Below are positions 1 to 11,757 of a stretch of 64,000 nt of DNA, one piece after another. The stretch is taken from NCBI GenBank assembly GCA_030762935.1, contig CM060897.1, positions 113,890,176 through 113,954,175 of the forward strand. The letters are read 5' to 3'. A program made the position numbers and the translations under genes. Position 1 is the stretch's first letter, and each line of letters opens with the position of its first letter. The DNA comes from Hymenopus coronatus. Its lineage: Eukaryota > Arthropoda > Insecta > Mantodea > Hymenopodidae. Under the pieces are notes generated by a model. It did no database searches. It had not been told where the DNA came from and saw nothing but the letters and a program-made list of their open reading frames with translations.

Positions 1-19
1 ACTTCATAGTTCACGTTTT

Positions 20-42
20 ACTTTCTCTATACATACTATGTA
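20..42 (+). repeat. Repeat A copy 1, head fragment
   Basis: Head of a forward repeat A copy (ACTTTCTCTATACATACTAT). It is cut off at the centre of its terminal palindrome, at the TA of TATGTA, by the DDE transposon that follows. The remainder of the same copy resumes at 1878. Confidence 0.8.
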
Positions 43-1877
43 CCAGGTGGCCCACGGAAGCCGTCCTTCGCTGATGTTAGTTACTCCCGGATAATGTGGA
101 TGCCGAAAGGTTTGCCTAAGCATGTCAGTTAAGGGGAGGCGATACCAATAGAGAGGAAATTTTGCTAAATATAAGACCAGAGCTTGAAAACCGACACTTA
201 ACTCTATAATTGGTACCATATCTCGTCGCTAGAGCACTTGCTCACTGTGGTGGAGTGCTGGGTTTGAATCCTGGGCTCGAGAAAGGTTCCTGAGTAGAAG
301 AAGGATTGTCCCTTAGCAAAGCAATACACACATGTGCCAAAGCATATTAATTATCTGTTTCAAGTTATATCAACATCTGACAGGTAATTTATCAATAGCG
401 CATAATGCAACAACTTGTGCCTCACAATTAGCAATATTAAATAGATGCTATTATATCCTTGATTGAAATAAAGAATCATGAATATAATTAAAATTGCTTT
501 AAACCTGTGTTATAGACTGACACATCTTTATTATTGCATTATTCAAAGACAAATGGATGCATTGATGTAAGCGACTCTCAGTGTTAGCATAGAAATCTCT
601 TAATATTTCTGAAGTATTGAAGCGCACGCATCTGAAACTTCCGGTTCCATTTCTTAAACCCTGGCTTTGATACATCCGCACAGCAACTATCACGACCTAT
701 CCACCATTCGGGGTACACATTGTTAAGATATCCTCTACAATAATGCGGTGGTATACCTTATGCTGAAACCAGTGCCTCATAGCTAGAAGATGCTCCAGAT
801 TCAACTCATTCTGTAGGAATTTCAAATAGAGCTGGCCAGATAGTTATGAGATCTAAGTAAACTGTCCAATGATATAGTCTCCTAGAACATCTTACCATAC
901 TTAACACCCCAGTGCGTTTCCATGTGATGTGGTCGTAGTCAGGGAGAATTTTCAGGAGTCCAGTAACGTAGATTATGTTTATTTACGTGGAAACATTGGC
1001 GAAATAGCATTCACCTCCCCATAACATCTGCCCGACGAAATCCGGATTTTCGTCTACTTTGTTTAAGAGACCTCTGCAGAACGATACGCGACTTTGGAAA
1101 TAATTTCCATATAGCTGTTGGTGTAGGTGCAGCTTAAACAGATGCCATTTTCGTTCTTTCAGAATTCTTTGTATCGAAGATCTTGATACCCTCAGGTCTC
1201 TACAGTTCTTCTGTGTCCTAATTACTATGAGACTATTTATGGTTGAGAACTAATAGTTTTTATAATAATATATTATCATTATTATTGTTCCTACTATTAT
1301 ATTATTATAGGTATCAATAATGATGTAAACTAAAATGAAATAAAATGATGACATTATTGTTTATAATTTTATAGTACATTGTACGCATATTTTAATTTAA
1401 GTTATGTTAAGTTGCGTGAGTTTACACCAAAATACTTATAACGTTCCAGATAACTTAAGGTGCGTCGCAGATTGATCCTTCCACGACAATTGCACCTGGA
1501 AAGATTCTTCGGTTTTTAAACGAATCTTGTACGTCTAAGCACATGCGAATAAGGTTGACGTCTCCTTGGAAAACGTCGACAATCCAGCCTTCGTGCCTCA
1601 TCTGGATTGCCCTGCGTCTCCTAACATATCGTTATCATATCTGTGTAGATTTCGCTGGAGTACAATGCAGTTGTTGTCTGTTTGACTGAAAGACCTGATT
1701 CGAACTACAAACAGACGGCCACACGACCTTATCAGGGCCAAACCTTAAGGAAAACGCACGCAGACAGCAGTACTGCTCAGTGAAGGTACTTTGAATTGAA
1801 GTAACGAGGCAACCCTCTAGCACTAACGTATGCTGGAAACATAAAACTACAGAGTACGGCTTGCGTAGGCCACCTGG
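43..1877 (-). mobile_element. Decayed Tc1/mariner-superfamily DNA transposon with 10-bp perfect TIRs
   Basis: Both ends carry the inverted repeat CCAGGTGGCC (43-52 and its complement at 1868-1877), flanked by TA on each side (41-42, 1878-1879), the target duplication used by Tc1/mariner elements. The interrupted target is a repeat A head, and joining the flanks restores it. A transposase relic is readable on the minus strand inside. Length is 1,835 bp. A tRNA-like B box (GGTTTGAATCC, about 268-278) lies near the left end and may be a separate small SINE remnant. No intact ORF remains, so the element is presumed dead. Confidence 0.8.
560..1220 (-). pseudogene. DDE transposase relic (Tc1/mariner superfamily)
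   Basis: Reading the minus strand from about 1210 gives a recognisable series: a helix-turn-helix-like piece (VSRSSIQRILKERKWH), then HLHQQLYGN, FCRGLLNKVDENPDF, then a damaged catalytic segment with GECYFAN where the family usually has DE.YF.N, and further on PPHYCRGYLNNVYPEWWIGR, equivalent to the PPH(Y/F)...FPGRWIGR block. These blocks are typical of insect DDE transposases in the DDE_3 group. Several in-frame stops and frameshifts break it, and the first catalytic Asp looks lost. Family assignment is by remembered motif order; a translated search would settle it. Confidence 0.65.
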
Positions 1878-2698
1878 TACATTGTATAGAGAAGGTATTG
1901 CATTCCACCCAAAAATTCAATATCGTGATTTCACTGAAAATAGACGTTTTAGGTCCCCTGTATCCAAAAAAGTATTTTAAGAAAAATATCCGTGTGTATG
2001 TGTGATTGTGTGTGTATGGGTGGATGTATATATGTGTGTGTGTCCGTGCGCCTGTAAACAGGTTAACTCAAAAACGAAAAGTCGGTAAAATACCAAACTT
2101 GGTATATAAGTTTAGTATCTTCCAAAGATACGGCACGAAGATTTTGAGGAAAATCCCCCCACCTCATACCACCGTTTTCAGGGAAGCATTTTCGAAAATT
2201 TTGACTTTCCCAAAAATGGCTGCAACTATTTTGATTAAAACTCCATATATTAAAGATATTTACAGCACAAATAAAATTTATATTTTGAATTTTCTTGGAA
2301 TAGTCTCTGAAGACCTGATCATTCTCAATGAATTTTGCTGGATTTTGCACAACTAGCAAACCGTAAAAGATAAATAAAAACTTACTACACAAAAAATGTA
2401 ATCTGGTTAAAACACAGACTTTGTGTGTATATATATATATATGTATATAAACGTAGAGTTGACCATTTTTGAGATATTCCATGTTATTGACTTCCGTTTT
2501 AAAACGTTTTACATACGGGGAAGAAACGATTTCATGCACATGGCAACCAGCTTTTAAAATATTTGATTATCGTTTTAGCCTAATTTATTTCATTACTTCC
2601 CTTCTTCTTATAAGAAAGCATCTATGCTAATGTTTATCTCGATTAGCATGAAGTAAATCGAAGCATAAGACATGTGAATGGAACACTTCGGATTTTTT
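1878..2698 (+). repeat. Repeat A copy 1, main part (family reference description)
   Basis: Continuation of the copy begun at 20. Order along the family, seen here: palindromic head, the block CCCAAAAATTC..TCACTGAAAATA, a run of A, the GTGTGTGT microsatellite (about 1990-2050), the block CTCAAAAACGAAAAGTC, the internal palindrome around TACCAAACTTGGTATATAAG, a C-rich tract CCCCCCACC, TTTTCGAAAATTTTGA, AATTTTCTTGGAATAGTCTCTGAAGA, GGATTTTGCACAACTAGCAAACCGTAA, and the tail CATGTGAATGGAACACTTCGG. A 116-codon ORF (2006-2356) and a 158-codon antisense ORF overlap it. Similar partial frames recur in other copies but are broken by indels, so no protein is claimed. Confidence 0.9.
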
Positions 2699-3546
2699 AT
2701 GATGTCCATTAAATACATTCTTCGCCGGATGACGTGATGGTTACATGGACGCGTTTCCACAATTTGTTCTTGTCATCATTTTGTAGATCTGCGAGCAACT
2801 GAAGGGCTGCATGCGTCCGAGATCTGGTAGATTCGTGGTGAGCGTAGATGTAGTTGCTGTGTACTAAACCACAGGAATGAGGTTTGTATTGGTAGTATTT
2901 AGATTGATAGTGTTGAGGAGATGGCACTATGGGTAGACTTCTCAAAGATTAGTGTTAGTTTAATTATTTTTTCACATAAGCAATGTCTAGCCCAGGTGTA
3001 GCAGGCAAAGCGCAAGCGGTGTGAGCTTACCCTCTCTCTCGTACCCACTATTTTCTTTCAACAATCAAGTAGAGCCAAAGAAACCGGTTCCCTCAACTAA
3101 TAGGACCGTGGTAACCTTATCAGAGCAATGGTGGCTTACCTGTGCAATATGAGTGAAGTATTTTTTTGTTCTTTAAGAGCAACCCCCACTGTTGTTTATG
3201 TAACCTCTCCGCTTCTCTGCCAGATGGAATGAGAAAGGTAGGGGCGATTGTAGGTTAGGGCATTTCACACTACGGGTGCTTATCTTACCGGCCCTGCTCT
3301 AGCCGATTGCTCTAACCATTAACCTACCATGACAACATACATGAAGATCCATGGTTCAAATCCCGGCTATGGCATTGAATTTTTCAGTCTGAATCTACCT
3401 ATCCAACTCTTGTCTTACACACGGCTTGTGTGAAAAAAAAATTAAAATAACACTAATTTACCTAATAGTTGGCCATACAATGATTCCTGGGACTTAAAGT
3501 ATTACGACATTGTAAGTCACCATTGAGCTATATCATCCCAAAATAG
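2699..3546. other. Non-repeat-A spacer with weak ORF and tRNA-like remnant
   Basis: No recognised gene. A 78-codon minus-strand frame (2945-2709) has fairly even composition but matches no family I know. Around 3300-3370 there is a tRNA-like segment with a good B box (GGTTCAAATCCC, 3353-3364) and a poor A box, probably a SINE remnant. The string TTTTTCAGTCTGAATCTACC near 3381 recurs with small changes at 4416, on the other side of A copy 2. Confidence 0.4.
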
Positions 3547-4421
3547 CACTATGTGCATAGTGTATGGAGAAGGTATTATTCCACCCAAAAATTCGATACC
3601 GAGATTTCACCGGAAATATATGTTTTAGGGTTCCTTATATATAAAAAAAGCATTTTCACAAAAAGCTCCGTGTGCTGTGGTGTGTGTATGTGTGTGTGTC
3701 CATGTGTCCGTCGTCTGTGAACAAGATAACTCAAAAACGAAAAGTCGGTAAAATACCAAACTTGGTATTTAAGTTTAGTATCTTCTAGGGATGTGACACG
3801 AATATTTTGAGAAAAATCTCCCCACCCCAAACTACCCTTCATATGGAAGCTTTTCCGAGAATTTTGATTTCTTCAAAACCGGCTCTAACAATTTGATTAA
3901 AATATCGTATATTAAAGATACTTCCCTGACGAATAAAATGTATATTTTGAATTTTCTGGAAATTGCCTTTGAAGACTACTTCATTATGAGTGAATTTAAC
4001 GGAATTTTGCGTAATAGGCAAACCGTAAGAAATGGACAAAAACTTAACATACATTAAATGTAGAGCACATTAAAACACACAAGTTATGTTGTATACATTT
4101 TTTTCGTGGAACTGAACGTTTTTGAGATATTCCTTGTTTTGGTTTCAGCCTCGAAAAACTTAAATTTTCTCATACACGAATTTGTCAACTCCTGTTCATA
4201 CAAACAAAGGTACTTCAATAACATAGCAACCAGCTTTTGACTATCACTTTAACCCATGGTACTCCCTTATTTCTCTTCTACTTACAAGGAAACAAGTAAT
4301 TAGACTATTTCTGCTAATTTTTTGTCGATTAGCATGAAATAAACAGACGCATAAGCTTTTTAACAATAATTTGTTGCAGAGATGTAGAGAAAGTCATGTG
4401 AATGGAACACATCAGATTTTT
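3547..4421 (+). repeat. Repeat A copy 2
   Basis: Near full length but lacks the first arm of the head palindrome, starting at CACTATGTGCATAGTG. It ends in the canonical tail GTAGAGAAAGTCATGTGAATGG..CATCAGATTTTT. The microsatellite is GTGTGTATGTGTGTGTGTCC. Confidence 0.85.
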
Positions 4422-5580
4422 CCAGTCTGACTCTACCTATCCAACTCCTCAACGGTTACTTCTTCCACTACCTCTGCTATAAGCACAGACATAGAGAGAG
4501 TAGATTGAAAATGACCTAAGCTTATGCATTTTGGTTGGTGAAGCAGAATTTTCGCGTATCCGCCATAGTACAACACTTTTGAAATGAGATGGTCTTGTAT
4601 GGGTTAAATATGCACACAGAAGTAAGCTTTTGTGGAGCTAAATATTTAACTCAGCATTCAATTTAGACTTTAAGTTTTAAACCACTATAATGGTCAATAC
4701 GTGTGTGGTGTTCAGTTGTAGTTTCTCGAATAGCAAAGGCAAAAAACAAGGAAAAGGAAATGTTTGAATACCCAGGTTAATGTACTTATGATATTTTTCG
4801 GTGCTATACTTAGTGAAATATGTCATACAATCTACAGAACGATTCTGTATTGTTTGCTAATTTGGAATGATAAGTCAGTACACAATTGCTTCAATAATAC
4901 TTCAGTAAAACATTGCTAACTACAAGAACCATACGTTCCTGGTACATGAATATTAACCGTTAAGCAGGATTATGTGTAGAATGCTTCAATGCATCAAAAT
5001 GAAGTAAGTAAATGTAAATATAAGGTTAAAACCCCAATTGTGTGCCTTAATATTGATGACATGTGTTTGGAAGAATGTGTAGAGTATTCAGGAAATATAA
5101 TTATAGGCTACGTAGACTTGGACAATGAAATACAATGGTAATTATTTCAATATTTTTTGACCAAAATGCTTCATTAAACTCACACATTCTACTAAAGCTT
5201 TAAACCAATGCTGTAATATATTATACAGCCTTATTTACATTAACAGTAGTTTTAGAACAAGATATTATACAAAAAAATTAAGTTATAAATTTGCCGCAAT
5301 TATACTGCAATAATTCCAATTTATCAATAACAGCTTCTGAGAGGCCAAACTTGTGATAGTATTAAATATTCCCTCAAATTAAGATGCCTCACTTTCCATT
5401 GTCCTTTGTACTTTACTTCAAAAACTTGGAAAAACAATTAATTTGACAGGTATTGCGTATGGTCTATATGGTAGTGTGTAGTGCCACAAGACTTGCTTCA
5501 GCAAAAAGAATATAAATACAATGTAAAGGCATCTCTAAAACTGAAATCATTATTAAAAATAACATTACGCTGGCAATTCC
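4422..5580. other. Unassigned AT-rich spacer
   Basis: About 1.15 kb with no ORF of note and no recognised repeat. A short plus frame at 5481-5672 overlaps the antisense of the Penelope fragment and is not credible. Confidence 0.4.
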
Positions 5581-5813
5581 ACCCTGTGGCTAAAGGTGAC
5601 ACCGTGATTGAACCGACCACTGGCGGTAGTTGCTGTACCTCCATGATAATGTCTTTTTCCGGTGAGATCTGATCGATCTCTGGTTGGACATCTCGAAACT
5701 GCTTGCCAGTGATAAGTCTTTAGCTGGACTTTCAGAATGAACAAATTTCAGAATGACATTAGCTGGCGGCATTTCAAAATTAACAGCATTGCTCCCATTT
5801 ACTTCCTCAAGCC
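5581..5813 (-). pseudogene. Penelope-like element, C-terminal fragment
   Basis: The minus strand reads VNGSNAVNFEMPPANVILKF and VHSESPAKDLSLASS, closely matching the end of the Penelope-like element at 44.7-44.85 kb (NSSNVVNFETPPADAILKF, VQTESQAKGSKLANSS). Only the segment after the GIY-YIG domain is present. Its upstream end abuts the truncated head of A copy 3 directly, so an insertion or deletion joined the two. It is the second witness of the same Penelope family in the window. Confidence 0.7.
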
Positions 5814-6680
5814 CGCATGTGCATAGTGGATAGAGAAGGTATTGCATTCCACCCAAAAATTCGATGTTAAGTTTCACCTTAAATATATTTTGGGATACCC
5901 TGAGTCCGGAAAAAGGCATTTTTAGAAAAAGGTGTGTGTGTGTGTTTTGTGGACAGCATAACTCAAAAAGAAAACACCGTTAAATGCCATGTTGGTATGT
6001 AGGTTAGGTATCTTCCAAGCATGCGACACGAAGATTTTCAGGAAATTCCCCCCACCACAAACTACACTTTACATGGGAAAATTGTCGAAAATTTTGATTT
6101 TCTGAAAAATGGCTCTAATGATTTTTATTAAAATGCTGCATTCTAAAGATATTTACATCCGAAATAAAATGTATATCTTGAACTTCCTGGGCATAGCATT
6201 CGAAGACCTCTTTATTCTGGATGAATTTTGCCGAATTTTGCTTAACTGTTAAACCGTACGAGATATACGAAAACTTACTACACACAACATGTAGATATCG
6301 CCAAAACACGTAATTCATGTCCTTTACGTTTTTGTTATGGAGGTAACCGTTTCCGAGATATCGCTAGTTATTGGTTTCAAGTGAAAATTACATATACCTT
6401 TCTTAGGCAAGAAGTGTCCATTTTTCTTTTGTTCTACTCCTGGCCGAGGAAAGATGCGACTTGTAATGACATTCGCATAACGAAAGCTTTTAAAACATTT
6501 GACTGTCACTTTAGCATAGCGCATTCCTTTAGTTGCTTTCTACTAATGAGGAACTAAGTAATAATAACATTCTGCTAATATTTATCTCTATTAGCACAGT
6601 GCAGAAAAAATATCTTTTGTACAAATTTTGTTTGTAGAACATCTAGAGAAGTCATGTGAGTGTAACACATCATGTTATTT
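5814..6680 (+). repeat. Repeat A copy 3
   Basis: Starts inside the head palindrome (GCATGTGCATAGTGGATAG) and runs to a diverged tail (GTCATGTGAGTGTAACACATCATG). Clear internal blocks include CATGCGACACGAAGATTTTC and AACCGTACGAGATATACG. Confidence 0.85.
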
Positions 6681-7999
6681 TATAAATAAAGATATTTTTC
6701 GCAAAACTCTAACTCTGAGGGTGTAGATATAGCATTTAATAGTTTAATTTTCTGTCCTATCTCATGGTTTGAACTCCAAAAATGGTTAGCCACAGTTGAT
6801 CCTTCTGATTGTTTTAGCTTAATATTTCATTGATATTAGATTTTGTTTCTAACAGGAAACATTCCTTATTATAACATTTATAGAAACAGACTTCCAGCAA
6901 CGCACTCTAAATGATTTAATATTCCTGTTTTATGATTTAATTCCCGCGTTTTCTTTCCAATAATTGTTTTCATAAAACGAGAACAAAAATATTCCTAAAT
7001 AACCAATCACACACTAATTTATGTCGGAGCTACGTATAAGAGAAAATATTTTAAAATATTGTTTCTGTGTTGTTACTTTATATGTATAAAGTATATGTGA
7101 TGCTGTTGCAAATATTGCTGAAAAGCAAAGCTTCGAGTATTCATATATTCAGCTCTCTTGGGAAAATACAGCCGACCTAAATATGCATTATCTTTTTAAC
7201 CGGATCATAAAGGCTATCTGGAAAAAAAGCTGCCGTAATGGAGGTGGTGACAATTTGGGGCGGATATGGAATCCATATCTTGATTAAAACACGTGAGAAA
7301 GGTGGGGATCACCTGGGAATATGGTTTTCAGTACACAGGAACGCTCGACCCTGCTGCTCATTTCCTGTACCAATGAAAATCCAGATTTACAGACAGGCGA
7401 GAGTATAATATGCCCATTTCCAAGTATCAGGGCGTTTCCCTGAGGTGCGCCACATTTTTTGCTAAGTATCGGGAGCAAAAAAGAAATGAACATCTACGAA
7501 ATTGAAACTCGTACTCCCATGTGATGTCATGCACTGCAACACTAAATCTAATTAAAACTTGGAACTCTGTTAATGCATCTTATGATCCAAACACATGCCA
7601 GCAAACAGTATTTCTAGTTTAAACTATGCTTATTTTAAATTAGTAATGGACTTTTAAACGATAGGATGTTTAAACATTCACAAAGATTCACATAAAGCAC
7701 TTAAAATTACTACCAAAGGGCAACTTCAGAAAACCAGACGAATAACGTCAAATCAATCTATAGGGTCCTTTAAAGGTCACTTTAAACTTTAATCCGCTAT
7801 AAATATAATATTTGACATAGGGAAAATACAAATGGGAAAATACCTTAAGATGAAATTTGGAAAATTCTCAGTATACAATATTCTGATTGACATTTATACT
7901 AGTTATTATATACAATAATAGTGATAATTTTTCAATGTATGCAAACTATACCTTTCAAAGTTATTTAAATAATGTTTTTTTATTTTTTAAGTTTATCAT
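6681..7999. other. Unassigned AT-rich spacer
   Basis: 1.3 kb without recognised repeat or family. A 69-codon minus frame (7493-7284) in a locally GC-richer patch (about 7270-7500) resembles nothing I know. Confidence 0.35.
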
Positions 8000-8513
8000 T
8001 CTAATAAAAATGTGCTACGTGATGCATTTTTAAAAGTATTCACATACAAACATCCAATTTTACAGAAAATGAGTCTATAAATATATCTGTCATATTATAT
8101 TTTTGTAATATTAGCCCTAATTAGTGGAGCAAAATTATTACTTTTTGTACTATCCAAAATTCATGATTTTTCACAATTTGATAATTTATTTATGAAAATT
8201 GGAACGTTATTTCGAAAAAGTAATATGATCATTTTCTTTAATGTGCTTTTAAGAGGCAGTATAAAAAGTTGAAACATATTAGCAACAAATTGCATCTTAT
8301 GGAACATTTTGAATATGGATAAGAGTTGGAAAACGGCTTGCGAGAAAAAAAGGTTTAAGGTTGGGATAAACAAGCGCCTGCCCATTTATAGCTACAATTA
8401 ATTGGTAGTTATAGTGCACAGTGTGATTTAGAATTCATACTATATTATTATTAAACGAAATAATTTTTTAATTCTCCACAATTTTTGGTCAATTTTTACA
8501 GATGCTTCACCTT
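8000..8513 (-). repeat. Repeat B copy 1
   Basis: Minus-strand copy of a second dispersed family, about 0.5 kb. Read in reverse it gives AAGGTGAAGCATCTGTAAAA, ACTACCAATTAATTG, TTTTTTTCTCGCAA, AAAATGTTCCATAAGATGCA, TACTGCCTCTTAAAAG, and finally CACATTTTTATTAG. The same order appears at 24.84-25.38 kb and in the nest at 34.4-36.9 kb. It is AT-rich and non-coding; class unknown. Confidence 0.75.
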
Positions 8514-9374
8514 AAAAAAATATTATTCTTTTATCTACTTCATGCTGGTCAAGATAAACATTGCAAGAATTTATCTTATTACTGCTTGCTTGTAAGTAGA
8601 AGGAATACACTAGGCTAAAGTGATGGTCAAATCTTTTAAAAACTCGGTCGATATGTGAAAAATTGAACTCCGGTTCTCTGTGTTTGCTAGGAGTAAACAA
8701 AATAAAGACGAAAAGAAAATGTTTCCCGTTGGAAGTACCTTAAAACTGAAACAAATAAGTCGGAACATCTCGAAAACGGTTAGCTCCACAAAAACACGTG
8801 TATGACATAAATTGCGTATTTTTACAAGATCTACATATAATGTGTAGTAAGTTTTTGTCTATCGTAAATGTGATTGTTTTTTCACACAGGGCGTTTATAG
8901 AACACAAGCTGCATAGGTAGAGTCAGATGAGTTTATTCTGTACGGTTCAACAGTTATACAAAAGTCAACCAGAATGAAGTTGTCTGAAGAGATTATTCCG
9001 AGAAAATTCAAGATATAGATTCGTTTGTAATAAAAATATCTGAAATATGTGACATTTTAATAAAAATCGTTAAAGCCATTTTGTAGAAGTCAACGTTATC
9101 GAAAAATGTTCCATGTAAAGGATAGTTAGGGTGGAGGGGAATCTTAAAAATTTCCTCTCGCATACTTGGAAGATACTGCACATAAATGCTAAGTTCGTTT
9201 TTGAGCTATGCTGCCCAGAACCTACACGGACATGTTTCTATAAATGCCTATGTTCTGATTCAGCGGGTGTCAAAACGTGTTTCCGGTAAAATCTCGATAT
9301 CAACTTTTGAGTGGAATACAATACCTGCTCTATCCACTAAGTGTATTGTATATACGGCCTAGAGAAAGTAAAAA
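8514..9374 (-). repeat. Repeat A copy 4
   Basis: Reverse copy lacking its outermost tail and abutting repeat B. It ends with a diverged head (AAGTGTATTGTATATACGGC) and AGAGAAAGTAAAAAG. It carries an internal deletion around 9170-9190 that removes part of the TACCAAACTT palindrome. Confidence 0.85.
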
Positions 9375-9399
9375 GTTACATACTGGACAAACAATGAGG

Positions 9400-9660
9400 T
9401 TTTATAAAACATAGGGAAGGTGTCTTCCTTTGTCTTGTTTAACGTACCATTGTTTATGCGAATCCCTGCACGGCATTTTGTAGATGTCTTGACATATTAA
9501 CGATTTCATGCAAGATAGAATTTTTAAGTTGCCCTCAGGTTGTTTCATGTGTCAGGAAAATTCGTTATTTAAGGTAACACGGCAACCAAAAGTCGGCTGG
9601 ACTGAGATCTGGAGATCGCGGTGGCCATGTTATTGCAACTTTACGAATGAAATATGGAAT
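9400..9660 (-). pseudogene. DDE transposase C-terminal relic
   Basis: The minus strand from about 9640 reads WPPRSPDLSPADFWLP and, after a frame break, LKNSILHEIVNMSRHLQNAVQGF, matching the 'WPPRSPDL.P.DF' catalytic block (third acidic residue D in SPDL) and the downstream helix of insect Tc1/mariner-like transposases. It is only the tail, about 80 codons, broken by frameshift. No TIR was found. It lies between A copy 4 and an unassigned spacer. Confidence 0.6.
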
Positions 9661-10060
9661 TGTTCTTAAATTATTAAGAGCTTCCTATCTTTAATTATTA
9701 TCAGTTCAGAGTAAAATTCATCTTGCTTTCAAATATCATGCCATAAGTTGCATTCTAACATTTTGTGATAGAACCAGGATTTATAGCCTAAAGTTCTTAT
9801 AGCAGTATGAATAAAATGAATAATGTTTTTTTCAACAAAACTAAACTCATGCTAATGGTGAACTAAAAAAACAAAAATACAAGAAAACAAAGCCCCATTG
9901 CTCTCCCAATATATTCCTTCTTATGTTTTTATCCTATCCCAAATATTATAATATTTATAGCTGTTTAAACCTTGAAGTGACATTTGAAACTATAACCACA
10001 CATAAGTGACTTCCAAGTCTTCCCTCTTTGGGTGCCATGTAGTTCCCCTGCCTTCTTTAA
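9661..10060. other. Unassigned AT-rich spacer
   Basis: 400 bp with no recognised feature. Confidence 0.4.
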
Positions 10061-10188
10061 TTATTTTTTCGTAGAGTTAATTGTTTTCGAGATATTCTTG
10101 CTATTGGTTTCAGTTTAAAGGTACTTAAACGTTTATCAAATGGGATGTATCTTTTCTCTTCGTGTTTCTTTTTTTATTTCTAGCAAGC
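10061..10188 (+). repeat. Repeat A copy 5, first part
   Basis: Interior of a forward copy starting near TCGTAGAGTTAATTGTTTTCG, head missing. It is interrupted at AGCT by the LTR and resumes at 10671. Confidence 0.75.
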
Positions 10189-10670
10189 TTGTAACGGGAT
10201 TTGTATTTGTTATTTAGCCGTGTTGTGAGGTTATATGGAACGAGACTTTATAGGGTGGTGGTTTGTAGTTTACACCGCACCGCACGTCGGATATGTAAGA
10301 GGAATTTTACGCTGTTGAGTTTTACGTCTTAACGTGTGTGCTTATGTGCGGCGTACCTAAGTGTCACTTCAAATCAACTCCACTACACTCACGTACCTGG
10401 TACTGAAGCTCTTCTTGGATGGGTTGCCACCGTTGCTCAGTCTTGCATGATCATTGACTCTCTCTGGCGTGGATTTGGCAAGTGGGAGGAGTTGTAGGAG
10501 TGATCTTTTAATTGTGAAGAAAACACTTGTGAACTTTTACTGTTATTTATTCTATAAGGAGATTCCAAAACAAGCACCTTGCTGTACATTGTTATTCTGC
10601 ATCTTATTGTACATGTAGATAATTAATAGAATGATTGTCATTATTACGACGAGGCTAATTAACGGTCTCA
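10189..10670 (+). mobile_element. Solo LTR (TG...CA, 4-bp AGCT duplication)
   Basis: The 482-bp insert begins TGTAACGGGATTTG and ends AACGGTCTCA. It is flanked by AGCT on both sides (10185-10188 and 10671-10674) and interrupts a repeat A copy whose two halves join cleanly. TG...CA ends with a 4-bp duplication are the hallmark of an LTR retrotransposon. With no internal region, this is a solo LTR left by LTR-LTR recombination. About 400 bp is closely related to the insert at 57.98-58.39 kb, which lies in the opposite orientation. Orientation here is assigned from the TG end and could be reversed. Confidence 0.7.
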
Positions 10671-10880
10671 AGCTAAGAGAACCGAATTTGAATTGTTTCG
10701 TATAGCGACAGGTTTTTAAAAGACTTCACTCTCGCTCTAGACTGGACATTCCATTACTTCCAGCTACACAAAAGCAAGCAATAAGAATGTTTATCATGGT
10801 GTAAATAAAAGAATAATCTTTTGTAGGAAATGTTTTTTGCAAAAGCTAGATATGGTCATGTAAATGGACCATATCATATT
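10671..10880 (+). repeat. Repeat A copy 5, second part
   Basis: Resumes with AGCTAAGAGAACCGAATTTG and ends with a diverged tail (GTCATGTAAATGGACCATAT). Copy 6 follows immediately, head first. Confidence 0.75.
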
Positions 10881-11757
10881 ACTTTCTCTACACGTACTAT
10901 GTACATCATTGATAGGGAAGGTATTGTATGCACCCAAAACTTCGAACCGGAGAATTCACCAGAAATACATATTTTGGGTCTCCCTGAATTGGAAAAAAAC
11001 ATTTTAAGAAAAAGATCTGTGTGTATGTGTGGAGGAGATCCTGTGAACTGCATAGGTCAAAAACGAAAAGAGTGTTAAATACCAAACTTGGTATTAAGTT
11101 TGGTATCTTCCAAGGATGCCACACAAAGATTTTCAAGAAAATCACCCCACCAAACTACCTTTCACATGGAAAATTTTTCGAAAATTTTACTTTTCTCAAT
11201 AAAGGCTCTAACGATTTTGACTATTTTTTAGTTATTTAATGACAAACAAGATGTATTTCTTGGATTTTCTGGGAATAGCCTTTGAAGACTTCTTTATTAT
11301 GGATTACTTTTATAGTATAACTGGCAAACCGTAAGAGATATACAAAAACTTAATACACAGAAAAGGTAGATTCTATTAAAACACACAGTTTATGCTATAT
11401 AAATGGTTTTTGTAGAGTTAACCATTTTCGAGATATTTCGGATTATTGGTTTCAATTTTAAGGCACTTGCACTTTTCTAAAACGGATAGACATCGTTTTT
11501 ATCGTTTATCGTTTGTTTACTCCTGGCAAGAAAAGAGATTGGAATTTCAATTGTTTCACATAGGGACCGGTTTTTAAAGAACAAGACTACCGCTTTAGCC
11601 TGTGCATTTTCTTATTTCCCTTCTACTTACAAGTAAGCCAGTAATAATATAATGCTGCTTATGTTTATCTTAATTAGCATGGATTAGTCTTTTGAATAAA
11701 AGGTTTGCTTACCAAACAGCTAGAGGGCATCATGGGAATGGAACAAATTAGATTTTT
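10881..11757 (+). repeat. Repeat A copy 6, full length
   Basis: Complete 877-bp unit from ACTTTCTCTACACGTACTAT to ATTAGATTTTT. It is joined head-to-tail to copy 5 on the left and to a tail fragment on the right. One of the best copies for defining unit length. Confidence 0.9.

Noticed and set aside
2006..2356. 116-codon plus-strand ORF and the 158-codon antisense ORF (2063-2539) as genes
   Set aside because: Both lie wholly inside repeat A. Equivalent frames in other copies are broken at different places, and the antisense text is largely translated microsatellite.
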